From NCBI GenBank assembly GCA_014904845.1, contig MU119236.1:3758-67757 (forward strand): a DNA stretch of 64,000 bases, written 5' to 3'. This DNA is from Acephala macrosclerotiorum. Lineage: Eukaryota; Ascomycota; Leotiomycetes; Helotiales; Mollisiaceae. This document shows, one piece after another, positions 10,674-22,898 of the stretch. The notes under the pieces are model-generated. The model did no database searches, was not told the origin of the DNA, and saw nothing but the letters and a program-made list of their open reading frames with translations. Made by a program: the position numbers and the translations under genes. How positions within the stretch are numbered: position 1 is the stretch's first letter; every line of letters starts with the position of its first letter.

Positions 10674-11714
10674 ATTAGAGATGTACAAAGTGGAAGGTCG
10701 GGGGGTAGAGAGGTGGAAGACAAATTGGGTACATATGTCGGGGAATAGACGGCTTTGGGGGACAATACGAACAGGAATGGGTGTACAAAGTCGCGAAATA
10801 GTTAACATTCGTTCGGCAATGCTTCTTCTCTAAATATCAAGTCTGAGTTTTGGGTCATGTGGATGTCAGATGGAAGGGAACCTTTGAGAGTCAACTGCGA
10901 CCTGGACAGGCGAGATCTATCCCAAATAGGTCGGCCACGGAAAGGCAAGTTCCTCGAAGACCATTTATTCGTAACGGATTTCCAAAATCATCGAAAAATT
11001 CTCAGGATCTGAGTCGGAAATTTTGTAAGCTTCTGTCAGAGATCTCGTTGAAAAAGGTGGATGGGAATTTTCCTTCAAAGTCAAAAATTACCCCGCACCT
11101 GAAGTCTTTTTGCACTGCACATAATACTCGAGCAACTCTGATTTGACAATAGTAATTCCGTTGCGAGTCGGAGAAGAGCATAGGACTTGGATAGGGTGTA
11201 GACACAAGTGGTGATGGGAAGGAAAGACATGGCTGCAGAAAGGGGTTGAGCTTGCAGGTGGTGAACCGAACATGAGAACCGCGAAGCCCACAGAAACGTG
11301 TTCAGATTATCTAGGAAAAGATCCGACATTGCAATTCGCAGCAAAAGCTACTCGTATCGCTTCGCGCAGCAGAAATTTTATTGAACGTGCTGCCAGCGGA
11401 GAGCAGGAGGCGGGACGGAGCGGAGCGGAACCTGTTCCGCGGGCGGCAAAGAGCACGGCGGCCGTCCTGCTGCTGCCGCCGCTCCCCGCGACGTGCAACA
11501 AAGCTTCTCATTGTCGGTCTGATGTGACGGAAAAAGGCTTGGGATGACAAATTTCAAAATTATACTAAAACGTGGAACATTAAAAGGAAAGACTAGGAGG
11601 TGCGCAAAACTAGGTGAGCACATAATCATCTATCGAGAAACAGATCTGGATGTTTGAAAACTTCAAGTATGAGTTGCCCCTGACATATTCCCCATTGTAC
11701 CACTTGTACGTAAA
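10674..11714. other. Intergenic, no gene recognised
   Basis: A GC-rich patch at about 11400-11500 stands out, with a short hairpin GCGGAAC/GTTCCGC. The frames here are short and overlap on both strands. Confidence 0.5.
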
Positions 11715-13222
11715 TTACGTGTACCAAGTAGGCTCCGGGATCTATCACTCATTAGCAGCCCTCTCAATCTATACCACACTCAACTCTGGGCAAACTCACC
11801 TTATCAAGCAAAACAAATTCCCCCAACTCCCTATTCTTATGGGCCACCGGATCATGCAACGTATGCGCCTAACATCCCTCCAAAATCTATCCAGTCCAAC
11901 CTTCCTCCCCGTCGCCCTAGATCCCGTAACCTCAAAGACCCCGGCCGTAACCCTCAAGCTGGTATCAGTCGTAACAACCTTCGCGCTCGCTACCCATTCC
12001 GCTGCCTCTCCTCTTTCCCTTTCTGACACTTTCCTATCCTCTCCATACTTGGCATATACGTTCGAAATTTCGAGACCTGCAAGATCAGCGAGCGTTTCTG
12101 CAGCGCGAAGATGGGCGAAGAAGTTCCCGTATCGCTCAAGGATGTAGAATTCCTCAGTAGGAGACGATTTGTTGTCTCCTCCGTAAGGCCAGGCGCGAGT
12201 TGATGTGTTGGTGTACTTCGCCGCGAAGTCCAAGGAACCTTGAGCGATGCCTAGGTAAAAGTTTGAGAACACGAGTTGGATGGTGGGGAGAAGGAGGGTT
12301 GCGAATGGGATTGCGAGGACGGATGGGTCGGGGAGTTTGGTTGTTGTGGACCAGCCGAGGGCGTCGGTCCAGGGAACGTGTACTTGGGAGATTTTGACGG
12401 AGCCGGATTCGGTGAGACGGAGGCCGACGTTGTTCCAGTTGTGCTAGGGATTGTTAGGGTAGAGGTGTGGGTAAACGGAGTGGGAGAGACTTACAGCAAA
12501 TTGGATGCCTGGTTGTTCTGTTGGGACGAAAGCGAAGATGTGGTGTTCAGTGCCGGCGTAGACGCCTTCGAGCACTGTCAGATCGGAGATCACACCTCCA
12601 GTGTTGAAGTTCTTGAATCCATCAAAGACGAGATGGTCTTCGTGATCGGTGATGTTCAAGTCATTATCCCTTGGATTGACAGCACCTGCTGCTAGTCAGT
12701 ACACACATCTCATTCCAGAGGACTTGACTGACCTCCAACGAAGTAGTTATTCTCAATGATCAACTTCTGAATCCTATGCTTCTGCTTCTCAGTCCCAACC
12801 ACATTCGCAGTCGTGCTCCACAACAAATGATACCCCAGCAACATCCCCAAACTCCCATCACCCTTAGCAACTTCTCTAATGACCTTATATCCTACCTCCC
12901 AATTCTGCCCGCCACCGCCAATTTCCTTTGGCCCCAGAATCTTCAGCAGACCTGAGCTCTTGAGCAATGCTACTTCAGCTCTTGGGGATTTGTTCTCGAT
13001 GTCTCGCGAAGCAGCATCAACAGCCAGGATCTGGGCTACTTGACGAGCTCGTTCAATCCATGCTTCGGTTGTGGCAGGTAGACCATCGCTGATGAATTTC
13101 TGGTGGTAGACATCGTAGACAATGGGGTCTGAAGCTGGGTTTGGTTTCACTTTCTTGGTGCTTGGTTCAACGGCAACACCACTGCCATTGGAGGCTAAGA
13201 GGTCGCTGACGGGGGGAGCCAT
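11715..13222 (-). CDS. DszC-like acyl-CoA-dehydrogenase-fold flavin monooxygenase, with a 1-nt frameshift
   Basis: Model complement(11715..11741, 11800..12443, 12495..12685, 12733..13222), about 450 residues. All three introns (58, 51 and 47 bp) have GT-AG ends and keep phase. Family marks run in order: LLKSSGLLKILGPKEIGGGG, GDGSLGMLLGYHLLW, VGGAVNPRD, ISDLTVLEGV, TESGSVKISQVHVPW, TGSRATGRKVGLDRFWRDVR, then HTLHDPVAHKNRELGE and the C-terminal IPEPTWYT. These match the DszC/dibenzothiophene-monooxygenase branch of the acyl-CoA dehydrogenase superfamily, FMN-dependent enzymes that oxidise sulfur or nitrogen in organic substrates. Between WRDVR and HTLHDP the frame slips: one base is missing near 11866-11867, and exon length (644 nt) is short by exactly one. 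Either the gene is freshly broken or the base is an assembly error. The substrate is unknown. Confidence 0.82.
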
Positions 13223-14185
13223 GTTTGTTTGAACTCAAGAATGATGTAAATCAATAAAAACAACGAAGAGAAAGAAATGCAAGCAAAGTGAGGTTGTGCA
13301 AGTTCAGCTCTTGATAAGGTCCGGAAGCTCTCAGCACCAGCGGATCCAGGGATCCACGACTCGTACGAACCCCGCCATACCATCTGAATATTGTGTGCTT
13401 GCCCAGACCATCTCGACGCTCCATGTTGCCGAACTACAGCATCGCGTGCTCTACGCATTTATGGTGATATTCGGTGACATCGCAAGCCGAGAGCACGTTG
13501 AGGGGATTCGTCAATGGTGGGGTCGATCCTCAATCACGTCAGTTTTGGCTGCATCGAGCTATCCGAACTTTTGCGGGACCAGCATCTCGGCAGAGAATAA
13601 GGTTATGACCCCCACCCTAGCGCTTAGAGTGCCTAATATTGTTTTTGGTGGTAAGTTCTAGATCGCGGAATGTGTGGTTGAAGTTGTTGATGAAGGTTGG
13701 AAGGCGTCGTGGAATTTTGCGGATGGTGGGATGGAGGCGCTAGTCCCGATTCGGTCGTCGGAATTCCTACGGCGTTCCGACATCACATTGAAAAGGAACG
13801 ATCATGAAGCTCCAAGGGAAACCTGGTAGTCGGGTCATAATGTTACACAACATACGGGAAGGGGATAAGGATGCCAGGTTTGCAGGAGGCGCTTCTGGAC
13901 TCTACAGGCAGTAAAAGTGACATTTGAAACTCATCCACCAAACTCTACACCTGGCCTATGACACGTAATCTCACACTGGAATATTTTCATGACATTTCCC
14001 ATCTCCGTCTTTGAACCTGAGCTATGGCTGAGCAAGCTTAAGCCGAAGGTGAGCATTCCTGAGCACGGCCTAAGCACATGCCAAGGAAGCCGTATACCCG
14101 TGTACATTGGAAAACTCTCGCTGTGGTAATGCAACTGCAGTTGCTAAACATATACCGTATCCGTACTATATAAAAAGGTCTTTAT
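13223..14185. other. Intergenic
   Basis: A 121-codon frame at 13296-13661 has no recognisable motif and overlaps the likely promoter of the DszC-like gene, so I do not call it. A CTGAGC cluster lies at 14016-14076. Confidence 0.5.
14016..14076 (+). repeat. CTGAGC-word cluster, copy 2
   Basis: CCTGAGC, GCTGAGC, GGTGAGC, CCTGAGC and CCTAAGC occur within about 60 bp, just past the 3' end of the SNF2 gene. Confidence 0.55.
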
Positions 14186-17100
14186 TCATCTCAACGCAGC
14201 ACGCAGATACTGAAGTCGGCCAGCCCCAACGTCTGTCTCTGATAATCTTGCATTTGAAAACGTTAAGTTTGCTAAGTCCTTCTTCCGGTCCTGGATCTTG
14301 ACAACATTCTATAAAACAAGTCAGCAACAACCCTAGGACAAGCACCAACGAAAACACAACCTCTTCGAATGAATTTAGCATTCTATATCGTATTGTCGTT
14401 ACATTCCTCTTCTGGCCGAGACGATACACGCGACATAATGCCTGCTCTTCCATTTGTGGATTCCATTGTGGCTCCATCAAGTATGCACGGGATGCGGCTG
14501 TGAGATCCAACCTAGTGAGTGTTAATTTCAAAAATACTTGGCATTTCAAGCTGTAGACTCACCCAGCCCCACCACAAGTAATAGAAACCAAGATGACGCG
14601 GACGCCATCCGTTGTTTGAAATCTTCGTATAGCATCTGCTCTTTTATCAGGGGACAATTGCCCATCAACCCTTGTGAAGCGAATGGAGGCCCTATTTAGC
14701 ACACATTCAATGAGATCCAGCGTAAAGGTCCAGTAAGAAAAGATGGCACTGGAGCAAACCATCATTAGAAAAGCTATGGAAATCGTCACCTGAGGGGAGT
14801 TAACATACCTTTTCTCCGTTTTAAATTCCTTTAGATTTTGAAGAAGAGCTTTCAGTTTTGTTGGCGTAGAATCTGGACTCATAGTAATTCTAGGATTTAA
14901 GATTTGAGGGCGGGAAGATTCAACCAAGGAGACTTCAAAAGTTGGGCATTTCGGATGGTGTGCGCACGGTGATTTCCCGGAAAGTGCTGAAGCCTTCGAA
15001 GCGCAAGAGCAACAGAGAACAAACAGACATTGGGATAGATGAGCGTGGATAGGTGACTGACTCCCATTGTCCAAGCATTCGACATTCCCTTCTGGTGAGC
15101 CTTCCGAGGTTGTGTCAGCAAGGTTAGCAGTACAAGCGACACACATGGCTGCACCGGCATCGATCATACTGTCAAACGCTTTCTGAGCGGTAATATTGTC
15201 CCAAGTATTGGGCACATCACCGTCAGTATTCAAGTCATCGAAGCTCTCTTGTTTTCCAGCGACCACACCATGGTTGCAGATGAGCCTTAGCTTGTTTAAC
15301 CACCCCAATGCGTTCAGATATAATCCTTTTTGAGTGAACTCTTCGGACATCGCATTTTCAAGCATGCCAACAGTGAAAGCCCGAGCAGAATTATACAAGT
15401 CTTGCTCAGCGGCAGTGAAGGTCAAACGATGAATCTCATCGGTACGGCTTGGAAGGTTGATAGCAGTCCTTGGCCTACACAAAGTGATCGAGTTGACCAA
15501 TTTCTTAAGTCGCAGAAGGCCTTGTTGGTCTGATTCTTGCCAGGGTTGGGAAATCTCGATATTGAAGGTTTCCGGATCCGAAAAAGGGAACACTTTGAGG
15601 AATTCAATTATACTGGCCAGATCGGTAAGCTTGTTTTGAATGGGTGTTCCGGTAATTGCCCATCGATTAGAAGCGCAGAGAGCACAGACTGATTTTGCTT
15701 TTGAAGTACCTCTGTTCCGGATTATATGTGCTGCTAGCAGTTAGCAGCGTAATATCAGTGCTCTACCCTCGCTTACGTACCTTCATCCAGGATCACTCGA
15801 TGCCATGTAACAGAATAGATTGTCTCTTCTACTGAATTTGACTTATGGAATTTTTTCAGTTGTGCTGCAATTGTTTCGTACGTTGTGAGGACAATGTCAT
15901 ATTCTGAAAGCACATCAATCGAGGGCTTGACCGGGCCATGGTAAGTATACCATGCCATTGCACCAGGCCGCAGATGTCTACTAAAATCAGCGATGGCTAT
16001 AATGAAAAGCAATCGACTAACTTTTGTAACTGGCTGTGCCACATCTCTAACACTGTACAGGTCAGATTTGCTTCAACTATTCAGAGGGTAGAGAACTTAC
16101 AACTAAGTGGGGCAATAATTAGAGTTGTTTTAATAGATCGTCGTGAAGTTATTAGAACATTTTCGTTCTGTATCTCGGGCTCTTTTTGGTTGAGAGCAAT
16201 TAGTGCTATCATGGTGAGGGTTTTCCCAAGTCCCATTTCATCAGCCAAAAGTCCTCCTCTGAAGTCTGGAGGAGGCGCCGATTGCGTTTCTCCGGTGATA
16301 GTATTAACATATCTATTATAAAGTCAGTAATTCGATGAATTGAACGAGGTGTACAGCATACAGTAACCGGCCATTACCGCGCACCTCCCTGGCCCATATG
16401 TCGCTTCCTGGGGAATCAAATGCCCACCCCAATTCTCTTCGCGACATAAATTTCAGTGCTTGTTTTTGATGTCTTTGTAAAATTAGCAAGAACTTACAAA
16501 ATTTAAGGGAAGATCCTACCGAAAGAGGGGGGTTTCTATTGCCATTGGGGTCTCGGCTTCTTCGATATTATCTTCGTTCCTCAAAACTGCAAATAAATCA
16601 ATCTGAGAGGTGACATTCCCAACGAGACAAGTGATGCTTTCGGGAGTGATTGATGCTGTGGTGATTGGCTCTTCTTCTTGGCTGCAAAGCATATGTGGAT
16701 TCATATATTTCACGTCACGATCGCAATGAAACGGGTCTTGAAGGTACATCTGGCACTCCTGAAAGAACTCGCCAACATCTTCAAAAGCTTCGATGACTCC
16801 ATAGAATATGACACAGAGGAAGATCCTAGCTGGGTGTTTCTTTCCACAATCATCAGCCTTTCCCTGGGTTTTCTCGTCTTGAATCTCTACAGTACAGTAG
16901 GATTGGGTCGATGCGAGATTCATGTCTTTGAGGGCATGGAAGATCTTGGAATATTTGGGCCGTATTGTGCCAAACCTCTGGCATGTATCCAGTCGAAGCA
17001 GTTGATTTGATTGGTCTAGCCGAACATGAATTATCGGAACTTGTGGATACCGAGTGTCCCCTAATAGGACAGGGATATTAGATACCTATATTGAAGTCAG

Positions 17101-17660
17101 AACCTTAATGATTGAACACGTTAGAATTGCCAACCATTCCAAAACAGACTTCTTCTCCCAGCTTAATTCGTGGTAACTTTAAGACGGACAATTCGCCCAT
17201 AGCTGGTCCTGCATGTCGCTCCGTCTCCCGAGCCGGTGGAGGGGGATCCATAGTTTCATCGTCGGATACAACGCTCTTGTGGCTTGGGCAAGGTGGTTCA
17301 TTTATTTCGAATGGATCGCTAAACACCTGGTGTGCCGAGTCAAACAACTATTCTTCGTCAGTCACATAACTTTATCATATCTCACCGAAAACATCTCACC
17401 CGAGAATGCTCTTCTTGCTTCTCGATTTCGGACCCAGATTCATCTGCCAATAAAACGACAGAGTCAGGATCTGCACCATCCAATGCAAAGAATTCCTTTT
17501 GTTCCTCAAACGTATCCATGTTTAACGTATCAGAAGTTGAGATCCCGTCCAGTTCAATGATGGATGGCAACAATGGGACATTCTCAACGACTTTGATTGA
17601 CGATTCACCTCCAACGATCCGTTGTCGTTTGAGAGGCCTAGACTGTTGAATATCTGCCAT
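14186..17660 (-). CDS. SNF2-family ATPase, Rad5/HLTF-like
   Basis: Eleven exons in complement order: 17400-17660, 17135-17347, 16520-17085, 16362-16472, 16101-16312, 16022-16052, 15781-15980, 14809-15730, 14563-14748, 14361-14511, 14186-14308. This gives 991 residues with phase kept at all ten introns (including a 31-nt exon). The Walker A motif DEMGLGKT is at 408-415, the DEAH box (split by an intron) at 530-533, ITGTPIQNKL follows, and the helicase C-half has FSYWTFTLDLIE, SITCGGAGLDLTAASRA and RVYRLGQKR (928-936). Between the halves lies a Cys/His-rich insert (CVAC, CLDNG, CCSC), reminiscent of a RING finger. That placement is typical of Rad5/HLTF DNA-damage-tolerance translocases. The RING spacing looks irregular, so E3 activity is uncertain. 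The N-terminus binds no recognised motif. The gene is intact and expected to be nuclear. Confidence 0.92.
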
Positions 17661-18147
17661 AGAGTCGACCTCACGTTTGATAGAGTTAATCCTGGTGATG
17701 TATAGAGTATTTCGGGAGGGAAAATAAGATAGAAATGTGTCGCTGTCCGCATAGAACCTCGAGAAGAACGGGCAAGAAAGCTTTCAGAGGTTGAATTATT
17801 TCAAAAAAAGCCTCATGCGGTGTCTAGCTGCAGATCACAATGCAAGCAAGCGAATAGAAGCTGACTTCGTGGCCATGCATCGGTCTCAGCCACCACAAAT
17901 GTTGTTGTGCCCACCCGGCTGTGCAGCCTCACCAGTCACACCGCCAGCACCACACTTACGTTTCCATCATCAATCCAGCCCGACAATCTTCACTTAAATT
18001 TCCGAATGTCGGAGCTATCCATCTCAGGTATTAACGATCTGAGGGCCATCACCTACATGGTAGGATTGATCCAAATATATCTGCGAGACAATATCAACGA
18101 CCAACGAAAACATTCCGGAGATTGGGGAAAACAGGGAACCCATCGCA
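17661..18147. other. Divergent promoter region between SNF2 and NACHT genes
   Basis: About 490 bp separates two head-to-head start codons. No separate gene is seen, and short frames here have no motif. Confidence 0.6.
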
Positions 18148-21100
18148 ATGGCGGCCTCAGACAAATTAGCATCTATCGACATGGCTTTCATGAAGCTGAA
18201 ACAATCTGTCAATCCAATTGACGCTGTCACTTTTCAATCCACTACGCTCGAAGATGTTTGGAAGGCAGCACTTGCTATACAACAACGCCAGCGCGAAAGT
18301 AAATCTATGATGAACATGCGACGGGTTGAGCCTTTCTTAAAAGCCCTTGAAAAGTACTCCAAGTCAATAGAAATTCTTTGCAATGGGACACCGTATTTAC
18401 CATGGATATGGGTAAGTCTCAAAATGAACTTTCAGAATAATCACCCAAGACAGCTAATAACAATCCTTGGAACTCAGGCGCCCATCAAATTACTGTTGGA
18501 GGTCGGCGCTTATTAGTTTTGATCGAGGGCGCACTGACTAAATGTTGACAGCTAGCCAGTGCTCATGCAAACATCTTCGAAAAACTACTTAATGCGTACG
18601 CTCAAATCGCTGAATCGATGCCGCGTTTTGATCGGCTTCAGAAGACCTTCCAGGACCATCCCGATTTTCAGAGAGTTTTAGTCATGGTCTACTCTGATAT
18701 ACTCGAATTCCACACTCGTGCCTACCAACTTTTCAGACGACGAGGTTTGAATCATACGCAAGGTTGAGAAGAGCTAGTAGTGTTGCTAACTTGAAGTTAG
18801 TATGGCATGTTGTGTTTGACTCGTTATGGAAAAATTTCGACTCGCGATTCTCAGGAATCCTAGAAAGCCTTTCCCGTCACAGAGATCTGATAGATAAAGA
18901 GGCTTCGTCCATTAATATAGCAGAGGCACGAAGCGCGCGAATCCGTGCAGAAGAAGATATTGCTCGACGTGAGAAAGAGAGGCAAAACTATCAACTCCAA
19001 GATTCTATAACTTGGCTTGGCATCACCAATGACGAACAACAGGAAATCATAGAAAAATTGCTTCGAAGACGGCAGCCTGGAACCGGTGAATGGCTTCTCC
19101 AAAATCCGCAAATAATGTCATGGACCAGTGATAGCAGGAGGCATCCGATCATTTGGCTCAAAGGCATTCCAGGAGCTGGTAAGACAGCACTTCACCGCTA
19201 TTCCTCACAAGAAATTATGCTAAACTTTCAATAAACAGGAAAGAGCGTCTTGTGTGTACATTTGATCGAAGCCCTCAAAGTGGACCAGAATTATTCATTG
19301 ATCTACTACTTCTGTGATAGCACCACTAATAGCAAAGACATCTGTGCTCAGATCTTGAAGAGTTTAATTCTTCAGCTACTACAGGCCAATGTCGAATTAG
19401 CATCTCACGTCGCTGATAAATATGCCTCCTCACGGCCTACCGCGACTCTTGCCCAGGTACGAAAGGTTCTGCCAGAACTCATCGAAACTATACCAGCAAC
19501 GCGCATTATTATCGACGGTCTGGATGAGTATGGAATAGTAGACCAGAAGTCAATTCTCAATGAACTCTTGCTTCTGATGAAACTCTCTGGGGATAGATGT
19601 AAGCTCTTGGTCTCGAGCAGGGAAAATGCTTGCATACAGAGGCTCCTCGGAAAGAAGCCAACCATTTTCCTAAGCGAACATGATCAACGAGCTAGCATCG
19701 ACATCGATATTCGACTGCGTGTTCATGAAGAGCTAATGGCACTCCGAGAAAGGTTTGATCCTGCCGTCATCGACGAGGTCGAGCAAATTCTTGTAAAAAA
19801 AGCGAGTGGTAAGCACGGTAGTCTACCTAAAAACTATCTTGATTAATCTGTTGGTGGTTTTTAGGTATGTTCCTTTATGTGAGACTGGTTCTTGCAGAGC
19901 TTGAAGGTCGGTACTCTGTAAAGGATCTGTTTGAAGCTGCACAGAGCCTCCCAGAAGGCCTGGACGAAGCGTGAGCTATTTAAAATGACTTCTTTGTATG
20001 GCTTTGCTGACTATGAAATGAAGATACGGAAGAATTCTACAACGTATCAACAAATCAAACGATTTCAGCCGCCGGACATCCGTCAGAATTCTGAAGTGGA
20101 TGGCATGTTCATTTCGCAAGCTCAAACCCTTTGAATTGCAAGATGGATTGGCCTTCTACCCCGGAAATACTGTCCTCGACGATACTACGAAGTTATCCAT
20201 TCAGATTTTAGACCAATGCAAACCGTTGATTGAGCAAGGGCCGTCGGGTGCCATTGACTTTGTTCATTTTTCGGCAAAGGAGTATGTGTCCCCCGTTCTG
20301 TGGAGGCAATTATTTGCAATACTAACGTGTGGATGAAAGATATATTCTGCACCCTGGTAGTGGGCCTTACCTAAAAGAATGTCACGCTCACTTTGACATG
20401 GCCTTCTCATGTGTTTCGTATTTATCGTCTAGTATTTGCCTTATATCGCCTTCAATGACGGATTTTGAGGCTGAAAATCGCATCATCAAAGGCTACCATG
20501 GATTACACAGGTACGCTCACGAATTTTGGATCGATCACCTCCTTCGATTCAGTCTTTCGAAATTGTGTGACTCGCCCGCAGACACAGAAGCACTTGTTCA
20601 GCAAGTAGGCTATCTCAGCCAATCACAGAGGCCTCTGCCACATCTTTATGACACCCCAATGGCCAATAGCAATGAGGTTCACTCAGGATCCCATGAACAC
20701 TTACCATCCTGGTCCCAGTTTCCAAATATCCAGCAGTTTTTGGAGAAAATCTTAGTATTCCGGAAGCGATTGGAACAAGAGAGGTCCAGCATGAATTCAC
20801 TGGAAGGCAAGTGGAACAAAAACCGTGAATTTTGTTTGAACCTACTAATATTCTCAAGAATTGGAGCGCCTTGAGCTCGAAATGGATCCAACAAGCTTAA
20901 CTCAGCTCTCGAACTGTTATACGAGTATTTCAGGATACCTTCTTAATGGCTCTGATCTCTTCCACCAGCATGATTCTAGGATCCTTCAAAGCTTCAAAGA
21001 TATTTACGGGACATCGGGATACCCGTGTCGATATCAGTGCAAAGGAGGAGTCAATGGCTTTGTGTCGATCGAAGAACGAGATCAGCATGAAGCATCTTAT

Positions 21101-22441
21101 CATATCAGGGTCTACAGGTGCGGAGACATGTCCTGTGATCTCTCTGTTCGTGGTTTCAACACGAAAGCTGCCCTGAAAAGCCACACTAGACTGTACCATG
21201 CCAAAGCGACAAACGAACCTGCACCGATTCTTCGAAAGAAAAAGGCAATGCAACTCAAGAAGGCTCTCTTAGAGAAGGATGATTTTGAAGCCGCCGGTAA
21301 TGCCTTGGCTGAATTGGATCTTGAACGTCAGCCAGAACACCAAAAGCATGTCGGGTCGGATTGGTTTGCTATCTTCAACCCAAAAGTTCCCCGTGTGCTT
21401 GACGTTGACCTTGTTCACACTCTTCAACACCAAAGTGTCGTTTACTGTGTCAGCTTCAGCTATGACGGAAAATATATTGCTACTGGCTGCGACAAAGTCG
21501 CACAGATCTTCGATGTTGTCACTGGACAAAAGATTTGTATCCTCGAGGATGAATCAGTTGATCCTGTGAGTCATAATTATATCAGAAGTGCTTGCTTCAG
21601 TCCTAATGGAAGATATCTTGCTACTGGTGGGGAAGATAAATTGATTAGAGTGAGTAATGATATTGATTTCTACGTGCTATTACTAACGATTACAGGTTTG
21701 GGACATTGCTTCTAGAAGCATCAGAAGCACCTTCGTCGGTCACGAGCAATATATTTACTCCTTGGACTTCGCACGCGACGGTCGTACTATTGCTTCAGGG
21801 AGTAGTGATGGAACCGTTCGTCTTTGGGACATTGAGACTAGTCAAAATGTTCTTATTCTTAGTATTGAAGATGGTGTCACTGCTGTTGCCTTTTCTCCAG
21901 ATACTAAGTACGTCGCAGCTGGGTCTCTAGACAAGAGTGTTCGAGTCTGGGATGTTGTCAGCGGATACGTCGTTGAGCATTTTGAGGGCCCTGATGGACA
22001 TAAGGGCTCCGTACGCTCCGTCGCTTTCGCACCCAACGGCAAGTATCTCGTGTCTGGTAGTTTTGATAAGACGATAAAGATGTGGGAGCTTGCTACCCCA
22101 AGAGGTGGACGCTTCAACAACGCTCCTGAAGGCGGTCGCTGTATTAAGACCTTCGAGGGCCACAAGGTGAATCATCTCCCGAACTCCTACTTTTTTTCAT
22201 TAACATAAATCAGGATTGGGTTCTCTCCACCGCTTTTACGCCCGATGGAAATTGGGTTCTCTCCGGCTCTGAGGATTGTGAAGTCCAGTTCTGGGATTTA
22301 CAAACGGGCAACACGCAACTCAGGTTACGAGGCCACAAGCACATCGTTACCAGCGTTGCGGCGAGCCCAAGCGGGGGTTGCTTCGCGACGGGCGGTTTAG
22401 ATTTCCAGGCGAAGATCTGGAGCTATAAACCTTACCCGTGA
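18148..22441 (+). CDS. NACHT NTPase - C2H2 - Tup1-like WD40 fusion (STAND/NLR-like)
   Basis: Eleven exons: 18148-18411, 18478-18501, 18552-18744, 18801-19178, 19239-19808, 19865-19970, 20024-20281, 20340-20806, 20859-21649, 21696-22166, 22214-22441. They total 3750 nt and 1249 residues, with every junction in phase and no stop. The N-terminal helical region (1-200) resembles fungal STAND effector/adaptor segments. NACHT has Walker A GIPGAGKS (282-289, split by an intron) and Walker [10 protein letters not shown] (375-383), followed by [12 protein letters not shown] and the winged-helix-like [10 protein letters not shown]. Cys/His finger pairs ([31 protein letters not shown]) lie at 808-867. 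From about 903 the protein reads as Tup1/Rco[78 protein letters not shown], giving seven blades to 1249. HET-E/D-type NLRs instead carry near-identical WD repeats. It likely works as a cytosolic or nuclear signalling NTPase whose sensor is a Tup1 mimic (inference). Two splice sites are non-standard: donor GTCGGC at 18502 and a GC-AG intron at 20807. Confidence 0.88.
20807..20858 (+). other. GC-AG intron joining the NACHT and zinc-finger/WD40 parts
   Basis: The donor is AAG|GCAAGT, the canonical GC-donor context. The branch is CTAAT and the acceptor CAAG. It is the only junction found that keeps phase between residue 753 and the ELERLELE block; GT donors nearby give stops. Confidence 0.7.
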
Positions 22442-22633
22442 TTTCGTCTCCATAATCGGAGCTGAAATAGAAAGCTTGAAGTTCCGGGAGAAGATCCTTA
22501 TGGGAGAATTTGGATGGCGTACTAGGGAGGAATGGATGAGTCTCTTTCGTGCGTTATATGGGGTTTGTGTGGCTTTCATTGGATTGATTGGGTGGGGTGA
22601 GTAGTTGGAATGGAGGGGGAGAGTGTCACAGGT

Positions 22634-22898
22634 TATCCGTTACGCTGCCATCAGGATTGCACCTCATCGCTAAATCTCGCCCGATTTGCGACGCTTACTA
22701 ATCGCAATATAATTGTATAAAATCCCTATTGCTTAGTGTAATGATCTATTGGGTTTTATATTTTAATTGTATCCATTTCGCATTAAATTTTATTAATATT
22801 TGCTCGATCGAAGAAGGTTGAAGTAGGTGAGTTGGGGGAGTTTTGATGTTCCCGCCAAAATTAGGCGAGGTGCAATCCTGATGGCAGCGTAACGGATA
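22634..22898. mobile_element. MITE with 32-bp perfect terminal inverted repeats
   Basis: The left end 22634-22665 and right end 22867-22898 are exact reverse complements, starting TATCCGTTACGCTGCC. The interior (about 200 bp) is AT-rich and non-coding. The outer TA on both ends fits a TA target duplication of Tc1/mariner-type elements. It sits about 190 bp past the NACHT-Tup1 stop codon. Confidence 0.9.

Noticed and set aside
9893..10808. Minus-strand frames of 128 and 203 codons
   Set aside because: They lie antisense to the exons and introns of the repeat-peptide gene and have no domain.
13296..13661. 121-codon plus-strand frame
   Set aside because: Overlaps a promoter region, unlikely composition, no recognisable domain.
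18148..22441. Two separate genes (NACHT gene plus Tup1 paralogue)
   Set aside because: No start codon with a Tup1 N-terminus precedes the WD40 part, and every junction is phase-consistent; still listed for RNA-seq proof.
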